From NCBI RefSeq assembly GCF_004403185.1, contig NZ_SOHJ01000001.1, positions 2,038 through 66,037 on the forward strand: a stretch of DNA of 64,000 nucleotides, written 5' to 3'. This DNA comes from Cryobacterium suzukii. Its GTDB lineage: Bacteria > Actinomycetota > Actinomycetes > Actinomycetales > Microbacteriaceae. The position numbers and the translations under genes were made by a program. Every line of letters begins with the position of its first letter. The stretch's first letter is position 1. Positions 8,548 through 15,512 of the stretch are shown here, piece after piece. Below the pieces are notes generated by a model. It saw nothing but the letters and a program-made list of their open reading frames with translations, searched no databases and was not told where the DNA came from.

Positions 8548-9272
8548 CTCGCCAGTTCCTCCAACACCTGTTCGACGTCAGCGCGCAACCGAATGGATGT
8601 TTCCAAGACAACGCCTCGAGGAGACATTTCTCTGGCCGGTACTCGCGCGGCCACCTCATCGAAATCTCGCGCCCCCAGACGCTCCGCGAAATCGGTACCG
8701 TTCAGGATGGCTCGACGACCGATTCTCGTACCGATATGGAGGTCATGGGAATAGATCTGCGAGAAACGATTATCATCCGAGCGCAAGCAAATGCCCGGCT
8801 GCGATTCGGGGGCCAACGGGGTCCCAAGAAATAACCACGTCGTGCGGTCGACTTCTTCGAAGCCAAGCCTCCGATACCACGCCAGTGCGCGCATATTCGA
8901 TTCATGCACATCGAGTTCAACGGAGACGTGTCGTGCAGTTTTCAAGAGAAGGATTGTGTCGTGCAGCAGCTTCCTCCCCGCTCCCCTCCGCCGATACTCG
9001 GGCGCCAGGTAGATGTTGTTGAGGAAGAGCCCTTCGTCGACAATGCGCAGATGACAAAATCCGCTCGCGTTCGACGAACCGGCTGGCCGCGTGAATGCGT
9101 GATCGGGGTCACCGAGTACCGATAGCAGGTAGTCGGGAAAATGCGCGTCGTCGTAAATAAGAAAACGGGCAACACGCGACAAGCGCGCCAGGTCCAGGTG
9201 GAGCTTCTGCAGAAGCAGCGAGTCATCCATCGAGGACGGCCACCGCAAGACCTCAACGTCCGCGCTCAACAT
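8544..9272 (-). CDS. GNAT family N-acetyltransferase in the polysaccharide operon
   Basis: The 242-residue protein has a clear GNAT core: LNNIYLAPEYRRRGAGRKLLHDTILL is motif A with the acetyl-CoA pyrophosphate loop RRRGAG, followed by VELDVHESNMRALAWYRRLGFEE (motif B). The core spans roughly residues 75-150; the C-terminal 90 residues are unassigned. I start it at the ATG 9272, which has GAGGGA 6 bases upstream, rather than the TTG one codon earlier. Because the operon also has a 4,6-dehydratase and an aminotransferase, this enzyme is a candidate for N-acetylating a 4-amino-4,6-dideoxy sugar, a step done by unrelated enzymes in Campylobacter (PglD). That role is inference. Confidence 0.8.
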   Translation of the reverse strand: MLSADVEVLRWPSSMDDSLLLQKLHLDLARLSRVARFLIYDDAHFPDYLLSVLGDPDHAFTRPAGSSNASGFCHLRIVDEGLFLNNIYLAPEYRRRGAGRKLLHDTILLLKTARHVSVELDVHESNMRALAWYRRLGFEEVDRTTWLFLGTPLAPESQPGICLRSDDNRFSQIYSHDLHIGTRIGRRAILNGTDFAERLGARDFDEVAARVPAREMSPRGVVLETSIRLRADVEQVLEELAR

Positions 9273-9867
9273 CAAGATCCCTCAACTCTCCGCTGTGCGC
9301 GTCGACTCTGACGCCGGAAGCCGTCAGAACAGATTTCACTGTTGCAAGCAGGATGCGCGCATCCAGGCTCGCGGACAGCTGGCGAACGTACTGCACGTCG
9401 AAAGCAAGGCGCGAATCCCACCCTAAATCGTTCCTCCCCCTGACCTGCGCAAGTCCGGTAATCCCAGGGCGGACGGTGTGCCGGATTCGCTCCTCCCCGC
9501 GGTAACAGGGCAGGTATCGAACGAGGAGCGGGCGAGGACCGACAAAACTCATCTCGCCCCGAAGCACATTGATCAACTGTGGAATTTCATCGAGCGACGC
9601 CTCGCGAACTATACGGCCCAGCGCCGTAAGACGTTCGGCATCGGGGAGCGGTTCAAATCCATCGTTTGGAATATCGCTCATGGTCTTGAACTTAACGATG
9701 CGAAAGTTCTGTTCGCGGAAGCCGATCCGTTCCTGCACAAAAAACGGACTCCCCCGATGCGCAATCGCCAACGCGAGGGCGAGTAAGAACGTGATCGGGG
9801 CGGTTATGACAATCAGAACCGCCGCCCCTAACAGATCGAGAATTCGTTTGACTGGCCGGTACATCAC
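9253..9867 (-). CDS. PglC-like undecaprenyl-phosphate sugar-1-phosphate transferase (monotopic PGT)
   Basis: At 204 residues this is the small catalytic-domain-only form of the bacterial sugar transferase family, like PglC. It begins with a basic patch and one re-entrant membrane helix (KRILDLLGAAVLIVITAPITFLLALAL), then FFVQERIGFREQNFRIVKFKTM, the catalytic EASLDEIPQLINVLRGEMSFVGPRP (Asp-Glu dyad), and PGITGLAQVRGRN. It moves a sugar phosphate from UDP-sugar to undecaprenyl phosphate, starting repeat-unit assembly. It overlaps both neighbours. The same operon also carries a polytopic WecA-type transferase that can do the same first step. Confidence 0.93.
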   Translation of the reverse strand: MMYRPVKRILDLLGAAVLIVITAPITFLLALALAIAHRGSPFFVQERIGFREQNFRIVKFKTMSDIPNDGFEPLPDAERLTALGRIVREASLDEIPQLINVLRGEMSFVGPRPLLVRYLPCYRGEERIRHTVRPGITGLAQVRGRNDLGWDSRLAFDVQYVRQLSASLDARILLATVKSVLTASGVRVDAHSGELRDLDVERGR

Positions 9868-11111
9868 CGCGCTCCACCCCGGTTGCCCGCAACAACGCCA
9901 ACGAGTATGCGTTCAATGGCGTCGACTCCGGCCGCGGACGTCATGTGGTCTTCATAAAACCGCTGCGCCCGGGACCCCATGTCTCGACGGTCGCGAAACG
10001 ACATCGAGTAGGCGGCCCGGAATGCCCCGGCGATGGAATCAACATCGCCGGGCGCCGCGGTGAGTCCCAGACCGTGATCCTTCACTAGCTCGGTGACGTC
10101 ACCGCCGACCGCGGCGATGACGGGCACGCCGTGAGCGAGGCTGGTCTGAAGTTTCGACGGGATCGTCCCCCGGAAAATTTCCAGGCTCTTCAGCGACACC
10201 ATTTGAAAATCAGATTCCGCGTAGACAGCGGACATCTCAGAGGGATCGACACGGTCTCGGAACTCGACTGACGTCGTGCCCAGACTCGCAGCCAGACGCA
10301 GCAATTCCTTTTTTGCGACACCCGTGCCGACGATTACGAGGCGGAATCCTCGAAGATCCTCAACCTGATGCGCCGCACGGATCACGTTTGCCAGGTCCTG
10401 TAGGCGTCCAACATTGCCCGCATACGTCACTGTCAGTCCAGGAGCCAAATCGGGTGATACAGGGGAAGCTTCTGGACGCCTCACCCCCAGGAGCTCATCG
10501 CCGTTCGTCCAGTTGTACACGGTGTGCAGGCGCTCAGCTGAGACCCCACGTGCGCACAGCAGTCGCCCCATGGTTGGTGCGATGGCGACCGTCGCGGCAG
10601 CGGAGCGATAGGTGAACTCCAGCCAGGGAACGAGGATGGCATCGATGGCCCGCCTGAGCGCTTTTCCCGGCACCATCGACGATTCCGTAATCGATTCCGG
10701 CCACAGGTCCTGTACGTGCAGGACAAACGGTAGTCGGAGGGTTCGACGCCACACCAGCGGTGCAATCGACGCGGTCATCTGGCTTGCATACACGTAGATC
10801 ACGTCCGCCTGAGCGACGTATCGCCCGGCCCCGAGCGTGCCAAACGCAAAGCTCAGGTAATTGGCGATTCGGCCAAACGGATTCTGCGAGTGGCTTATGA
10901 AAATCGGCACGCGTTTAACGTCAACCGCGCCGTCCATCTCCCTGTGCGTGAGCCGTTGGCGATATCCGGGATAGAGATGACCCTCGGGAAAATTCGGGTA
11001 GCCGGTGACAACGCGAACCGAATGTCCGCGCGCTGCCAACCCCGCCGCGAGTGTGCTGGAGATCTTGGCGTCCTCCGGTTTGTAGTACTGGCTGACTATG
11101 ACGATCTTCAT
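9864..11111 (-). CDS. Glycosyltransferase family 4, WbuB-like
   Basis: The 415-residue GT4 enzyme starts at the ATG 11111 (MKIVIVSQYYKPE), which overlaps the aminotransferase stop by ATGA. Features include GYPNFPEG, VLHVQDLWPES, TYAGNVGRLQDL (donor-binding loop), FRDRV and FRGTIPSKLQTSLAHGVPV. The VQDLWPES and GTIPSKLQ words are typical of the WbuB subgroup, some members of which are proposed L-FucNAc transferases; this fits the FnlABC genes here. It is clearly paralogous to the C-terminal half of the fusion protein at 12241-14487, sharing long stretches of near-identical order. Confidence 0.88.
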   Translation of the reverse strand: MKIVIVSQYYKPEDAKISSTLAAGLAARGHSVRVVTGYPNFPEGHLYPGYRQRLTHREMDGAVDVKRVPIFISHSQNPFGRIANYLSFAFGTLGAGRYVAQADVIYVYASQMTASIAPLVWRRTLRLPFVLHVQDLWPESITESSMVPGKALRRAIDAILVPWLEFTYRSAAATVAIAPTMGRLLCARGVSAERLHTVYNWTNGDELLGVRRPEASPVSPDLAPGLTVTYAGNVGRLQDLANVIRAAHQVEDLRGFRLVIVGTGVAKKELLRLAASLGTTSVEFRDRVDPSEMSAVYAESDFQMVSLKSLEIFRGTIPSKLQTSLAHGVPVIAAVGGDVTELVKDHGLGLTAAPGDVDSIAGAFRAAYSMSFRDRRDMGSRAQRFYEDHMTSAAGVDAIERILVGVVAGNRGGAR

Positions 11112-12244
11112 GACGCACGCGAGAGAAACGTGGTGAGTCGACCGATCACCCAAGCGATCTCGGCCTGGGACAGCGCCGAACCGCTCGGCAGTATCAGGCA
11201 CGTCTGGAAGAGACGCTCAGCATTGCCGTTTGTCAGCGCAGGAGCCGACGCGAAAACGGGCTGGAGGTGCATCGGCTTCCACAACGGGCGAGTTTCAATT
11301 TCGTCAGCGCGCAGGAAAGCCCCCAGGTCCGAGCGAGACCAACCAGTCCGCGCAGAATCGATGACGATGGCGGTGAGCCAGCAGTTGTCTTCGTGATCAT
11401 CCACACCGCCGAAGATCTCGACGCCGTCTACGCCAAGGAATAGCTGCCGATACCGATCGCGCATCGCGCGCCGCCGGCGGATCATCTCATCGAGACGCGA
11501 GAACTGCGCGCGACCGAGGCCAGCCAGGAGGTTGCTCATTCCGTAGTTGTAACCGATGTCGACGTGCTCGTAATGCGCCACCGGCTGGCGCGCCTGGCCG
11601 GCGAGGTACCGAGTGTGCGCGGCGAGACCGGCGTCATCGGTCAGCAGCATGCCGCCGACCGAAGTGGTCATGATTTTGTTTCCGTTGAAGGACGTGGCGG
11701 AGGCGCGCCCACCGGATCCGGCCGGACGCCCTCGGTGCTTCGCTCCGAAAGATTCCGCAGCATCCACTAACACTGGGACACCATACTCCGCCGCGATGGC
11801 ACAGATCTCGGTGTAATTGGCGGCCTTGCCCAGCAGGTCGACGGGCACGATGGCCCCGATTTTCTGGCCGCTTCCCGAGAGCCGCTCAAGGGACTGACGG
11901 AGCAAGGTCGGATCCATGTTGCCGGTTTCGAGCTCGCAATCGATAAAGCTCGGCGCGGCCCCCGTGTAGACGATGGCGTTGGCCGTGGCCGCGAACGTCA
12001 TCGTCGCCGTGAGCACCACGTCCCCCGGCCCAACGCCGAGTCCGAGCAGTCCCAGATGCAGGGCAGCGGTCCCCGAGCTGAGCGCAACAGCGTGTTTGAC
12101 ACCGACGCACGCAGCAAGCTCGAGCTCGAACGCATCCACATCGGGGCCAAGGGGAGCTATCCATCCCGACCGCATCGCGGCCATCACGTACTTCTCTTCG
12201 AGGTCACCGACGTCGGGCGAGGAAATGTAGATGCGGTTTGTCAT
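11108..12244 (-). CDS. PLP-dependent sugar aminotransferase (DegT/DnrJ/EryC1/StrS family)
   Basis: The 378-residue protein has the full family signature: ALSSGTAALHLGLLGLG (phosphate-binding), VPVLVDAAESFGA with the PLP-contacting Asp, and SFNGNKIMTTSVGGML with the Schiff-base lysine. The N-terminal ISSPDVGDLEEKYVMAAMRSGWIAPLGPDVDAFE resembles PglE-type enzymes that aminate UDP-4-keto-6-deoxy-GlcNAc at C4. The 4-keto substrate could come from the WbpM/PglF-like dehydratase at 15509. Together with the PglC-like transferase this suggests a bacillosamine-like first sugar. It overlaps both neighbours by ATGA. Confidence 0.92.
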   Translation of the reverse strand: MTNRIYISSPDVGDLEEKYVMAAMRSGWIAPLGPDVDAFELELAACVGVKHAVALSSGTAALHLGLLGLGVGPGDVVLTATMTFAATANAIVYTGAAPSFIDCELETGNMDPTLLRQSLERLSGSGQKIGAIVPVDLLGKAANYTEICAIAAEYGVPVLVDAAESFGAKHRGRPAGSGGRASATSFNGNKIMTTSVGGMLLTDDAGLAAHTRYLAGQARQPVAHYEHVDIGYNYGMSNLLAGLGRAQFSRLDEMIRRRRAMRDRYRQLFLGVDGVEIFGGVDDHEDNCWLTAIVIDSARTGWSRSDLGAFLRADEIETRPLWKPMHLQPVFASAPALTNGNAERLFQTCLILPSGSALSQAEIAWVIGRLTTFLSRAS

Positions 12245-14487
12245 AGACCAGCACCGCCTCGAGGATCATGCTTGGTCCAGGTGCCTTTATGCGTCGTCCG
12301 GCGCGAAACCGATCGCAGAATTGCTTCAATCTGAGCAACACCGCTGTCGATCGACATTAAACGGCTGTAGCACTGTCTTGCCGTCTCTCCCATGCGCGCT
12401 CTCTGTTCCGGCTCCAGTTCCGTGGCTCGAATGAACGCCTTGGCGAGCTGATCTGAATTTTCTGGATCGCACGCAAAACCAATTCCGTTGGCTCGAACGA
12501 GTGTCTCCACGTCCCCGCGCACCGTGCTAATTACCGGGATTCCATGTGAGAGGCTCTCCTGGAGCTTCGACGGGATCGTGCCGTCAAATATCTCAAGATT
12601 CTTGAGCGAAACGATTTGAAAGTCAGACTCGGCGTGAATCTCTCCCATATCCTCGGGTGCTACCCGGCCGGTGAAGGTGACGTTGCGTGCGTCCAGACGC
12701 CTGGCCAATTCCCGCAGTCTCTTTTCCGCAACACCGGAGCCGACAATCCTCACTCGGAGGTTGGGGATGTGCTTCACCGAGTTGGCCGCCTCGATCACGG
12801 TGTCCAGGCTCTGATAGTCCCCAAGATTTCCCGCGTAGACAATCGATACCTGGTCTGATGACGAGATTTTCTTCGATCCGATCTCCGACTCGCTGGCGTC
12901 GGGCTCGGTGGCCGCCCAATTGAGGACGGTGTGCATACGATTCTGTGGGACGCCGCGTTCGACCAGCATGCGAGCCATCGACGGCGCGATCGCGATGGTC
13001 GCAGCCGCTGTGCGGTAAAGGAAACGCAACCAGGGGTTCAGCAGTCCTCCGATCGCGCGCTTCGCGATACCGGCGCTCACCATGGACGAGCCGGTCACGG
13101 ATTCGGGCCACAGGTCCTGAATGTGCAGCACGTAGGGTGTCCGAAAGAGCACGTGCCACAGCGAGGGGCCAATGGCTGGAGTCATCTGCGTGGCGTACAC
13201 GTAAACCACGTCGGCGGAACGCACCCATCGCCACGCCAAAGCTGCGCTCCCGGCGAATGTCAGGTAGTTTGCCATCCGAGCGACGGGGTTGTAGCTGTGG
13301 CTGATGACGAGTGGCACGCGTCGCAGCTGGACGCCGTCCAGATTCTCGACGTGGTTCCATCGTTGCTGGTACCCCGGAAAGAGGCCGCCGTCTGGGTAGT
13401 TCGGGAAGCCGGTTATTACCCGCACCTCGTGACCGAGCGCCGCGAGACGGCGAGCGAGCGTATCGGGAATTCGAATGACTTCGGGCGCGTAATACTGAGT
13501 GACGATCGCAATCCTCATCGCGTCCTTTCGTGAGGACAACCGCTCCTCTCCGAGATACCAGGCAACCGTGCGTCGGATCGATGCCGCGAACTCGAATGGC
13601 GGTTCCCACTTCCAGCCGGTTGAGCTGGATCCAGCCTGAACCTCGAGCGACTCTGCGAGCCGCTCGATGATCGCCGATCGCCCGGTAACTCTCCCGGCAA
13701 GTCGCAGCAGTGCAAGGGGGCAAGGAAAGAGTCGACTTGTCTTTTTCATCGCGGTGCTTATCTCTCGGAAGAGCTGCGCAGTTGACGGGCTGAATTGGTC
13801 TCCGGCCAATACGAGTGCACCGGCGGCACTGATGTCGGACGCACTTTTTTCGAGAAGGTCGACGAGATTCCATACCGAAGTCATCGTGCGGCGGTTGCGA
13901 ACGCTCCCGAGCGGAAGTGGCAACCCTCGGCGAGCGAGTGCCAGCGTCTTGGCGAAGTTTCCACCAACGGACGGCCCGTACACCAGCGGGCTCCGCACGA
14001 TGACGATATCGAGGCCGGTCTCGTGCTCCACCTCCCGAAGGGTCATCTCAGCCTCGTGCTTTGAAATGGCGTACGGATCTTCGGGGCGCGGCTCGTCGAA
14101 TGCAGTGTACGGCTTGCCGCTCGTCCCCTCGCCGTTCACCTTTATGCTGCTGAGGAACACCAACCGCGCAACTCCTTGTTGGGCTGCGGCACGGGCCAAC
14201 GCTCCAGTTCCCGCCGTGTTCACCCGCCGAAACTCGGAAAGCGGGTCGGCTGCGGTGTCGTGCATCACGTGCACTCGAGCGGCCAGATGGATGACAACAT
14301 CATTCCCCATGAGCAAGTCGGTCCACACCGTGTCTGGCCCGAGGTCCCCGATCACGACTTCGTTCGTTCCGGCAGGAGCCGCCCCGGCAGTCCGGACGGC
14401 AGCAGTGACTTCGTGGCCTGCCTCGACCAGATGAGAGCTCAGGTGACGCCCGACAAAGCCGTTGGCTCCGGTCACAAGAATCTTCAT
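12241..14487 (-). CDS. Fusion of a WbpV-like SDR reductase and a WbuB-like GT4 glycosyltransferase
   Basis: One uninterrupted 748-residue frame encodes two enzymes. Residues 1-310 are an extended SDR: MKILVTGANGFVGRHL (NAD loop), HLAARVHVM, LVFLSSIKVNGE and DPYAISKHEAE (catalytic Ser and YxxxK). It resembles the UDP-4-keto-sugar reductases of quinovosamine synthesis (WbpV). Residues 324-748 are a GT4 enzyme: MRIAIVTQYYAPE, VLHIQDLWPESV, IVYAGNLGDYQSL, FDGTIPSKLQESL. The join (YLGEERLSSRKDAM) is short. The internal ATG at 13518 keeps a weak GAAAGGA site 4 bases upstream, so the second half may also be made separately. The start overlaps the stop of the upstream transferase gene (TGATG). A lost stop codon or assembly error must be excluded. 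Confidence 0.85.
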   Translation of the reverse strand: MKILVTGANGFVGRHLSSHLVEAGHEVTAAVRTAGAAPAGTNEVVIGDLGPDTVWTDLLMGNDVVIHLAARVHVMHDTAADPLSEFRRVNTAGTGALARAAAQQGVARLVFLSSIKVNGEGTSGKPYTAFDEPRPEDPYAISKHEAEMTLREVEHETGLDIVIVRSPLVYGPSVGGNFAKTLALARRGLPLPLGSVRNRRTMTSVWNLVDLLEKSASDISAAGALVLAGDQFSPSTAQLFREISTAMKKTSRLFPCPLALLRLAGRVTGRSAIIERLAESLEVQAGSSSTGWKWEPPFEFAASIRRTVAWYLGEERLSSRKDAMRIAIVTQYYAPEVIRIPDTLARRLAALGHEVRVITGFPNYPDGGLFPGYQQRWNHVENLDGVQLRRVPLVISHSYNPVARMANYLTFAGSAALAWRWVRSADVVYVYATQMTPAIGPSLWHVLFRTPYVLHIQDLWPESVTGSSMVSAGIAKRAIGGLLNPWLRFLYRTAAATIAIAPSMARMLVERGVPQNRMHTVLNWAATEPDASESEIGSKKISSSDQVSIVYAGNLGDYQSLDTVIEAANSVKHIPNLRVRIVGSGVAEKRLRELARRLDARNVTFTGRVAPEDMGEIHAESDFQIVSLKNLEIFDGTIPSKLQESLSHGIPVISTVRGDVETLVRANGIGFACDPENSDQLAKAFIRATELEPEQRARMGETARQCYSRLMSIDSGVAQIEAILRSVSRRTTHKGTWTKHDPRGGAGL
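13516..13529 (-). promoter_or_regulatory. Internal start and ribosome binding site inside the fusion gene
   Basis: GAAAGGA (13529-13523) precedes an in-frame ATG (13518-13516) that would give a stand-alone 425-residue glycosyltransferase. The spacing of 4 bases is shorter than ideal. It looks like the remnant of the original start of a separate second gene, and it decides whether only the fusion or also the free glycosyltransferase is produced. Confidence 0.5.
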
Positions 14488-15512
14488 CAGACGCTCCCGT
14501 CCCCGCGTGCCGCGTCTCGTCGGTGTGATCCTCCGAGGGCGGAGGCAAACGACAAATATCCCGTCGCAGTCAGGATCATGAGTACTACCGCGACCCCCCA
14601 TGTTTCGGGTGATACGGCAACCATCAGGCCCAGACTGGCGGTGCCCACACCGGCCATGGTCACGATCGATGCGACCTGTAAATGGGACAGACCGAGGTTG
14701 GCCAAGCGCTGGTAAGCATGACCGCGGTGCGCCTCGAACCACCGTTCACCACGAAGAACCCGTCCGAGAAGTGTCATGCCGGTGTCTGCAAGATAGATGA
14801 GTACCGGACCGACTACCGCGACGATGGGAACTCCCCTCGCAATCGCTGCGGCGGCGATGATGGCGATGCCTCCACCCAGCAGGTAGCTGCCCACATCGCC
14901 CAGGAACATCCCGCCATGCATCAGGTTCCATGGCAAGAAGCCGGCGAAGGCCACCGCCAAGATCCACCCCGCGGCGGTGAGCCACGGCGCATCTGCGATT
15001 ATGCCCAGAGCGCCATACGCAGCCCCGACAACCGTTCCATGCAGGCCGGAGATACCGTTCACCCCGTCCATGAAGTTGGCCGCGTTAATGTAACCGGCGA
15101 TTCCGACCGCGTAAAGCGCCGCCGCCCACCAGGAGCCGCCGATGTACGCGGCAATCGCGAAGGCGCCGACGAGGCCAATTGCCAGCTGCCCTCCGGCGCG
15201 GACCACAACCGCTAGCCCACGGATATCTTCGGCCAGTCCCAGGAGTCCTGCCGCGAGCGACACACTGACAATCACGATGAACTCAGGCCAATGCGCTGAA
15301 TCAGGAGAGCCGATGAGAAGGATCCCGTAGCCGACCAGGATCGCCATCAGGGGAGCCAGCCCCACACCACGGACGACTGGGTGACTATGCAATGACCTCG
15401 AATTGGGAACGTCAATGACGCCCATTCGAAGCAGTATCGGCTTGAGCACGGCCGGGGCCAGCAGGCTCACGACGAGGACTGCGGCCAGCGTGATCACAAT
15501 GAACAGGATCAT
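14487..15512 (-). CDS. WecA/WbpL-like polyprenyl-phosphate HexNAc-1-phosphate transferase (polytopic PGT)
   Basis: The 341-residue protein has about eleven membrane segments and the MraY/WecA signatures: GLLGLAEDIRGL (the acidic pair), NAANFMDGVNGISGLHG, GMFLGDVGSYLLGG and the C-terminal EAHRGHAYQRLANLG sugar-specificity loop. It transfers a HexNAc phosphate to undecaprenyl phosphate. The gene order dehydratase, this transferase, SDR reductase is the order seen in Pseudomonas wbpM-wbpL-wbpV, where WbpL starts O-antigen synthesis with QuiNAc or FucNAc. Its start overlaps the dehydratase stop by ATGA. It duplicates the first step that the PglC-like enzyme could also do. Confidence 0.92.
   Translation of the reverse strand: MILFIVITLAAVLVVSLLAPAVLKPILLRMGVIDVPNSRSLHSHPVVRGVGLAPLMAILVGYGILLIGSPDSAHWPEFIVIVSVSLAAGLLGLAEDIRGLAVVVRAGGQLAIGLVGAFAIAAYIGGSWWAAALYAVGIAGYINAANFMDGVNGISGLHGTVVGAAYGALGIIADAPWLTAAGWILAVAFAGFLPWNLMHGGMFLGDVGSYLLGGGIAIIAAAAIARGVPIVAVVGPVLIYLADTGMTLLGRVLRGERWFEAHRGHAYQRLANLGLSHLQVASIVTMAGVGTASLGLMVAVSPETWGVAVVLMILTATGYLSFASALGGSHRRDAARGDGSV

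Noticed and set aside
12623-13873. 416-residue frame inside the SDR-glycosyltransferase fusion
   Set aside because: Arginine-rich shadow in another frame on the same strand; the fusion has clear motifs throughout.
12241-14487. Treating the fusion as a pseudogene or frameshifted pair
   Set aside because: The frame is continuous and both halves keep all catalytic motifs, so a working fusion is the simpler reading unless reads show otherwise.
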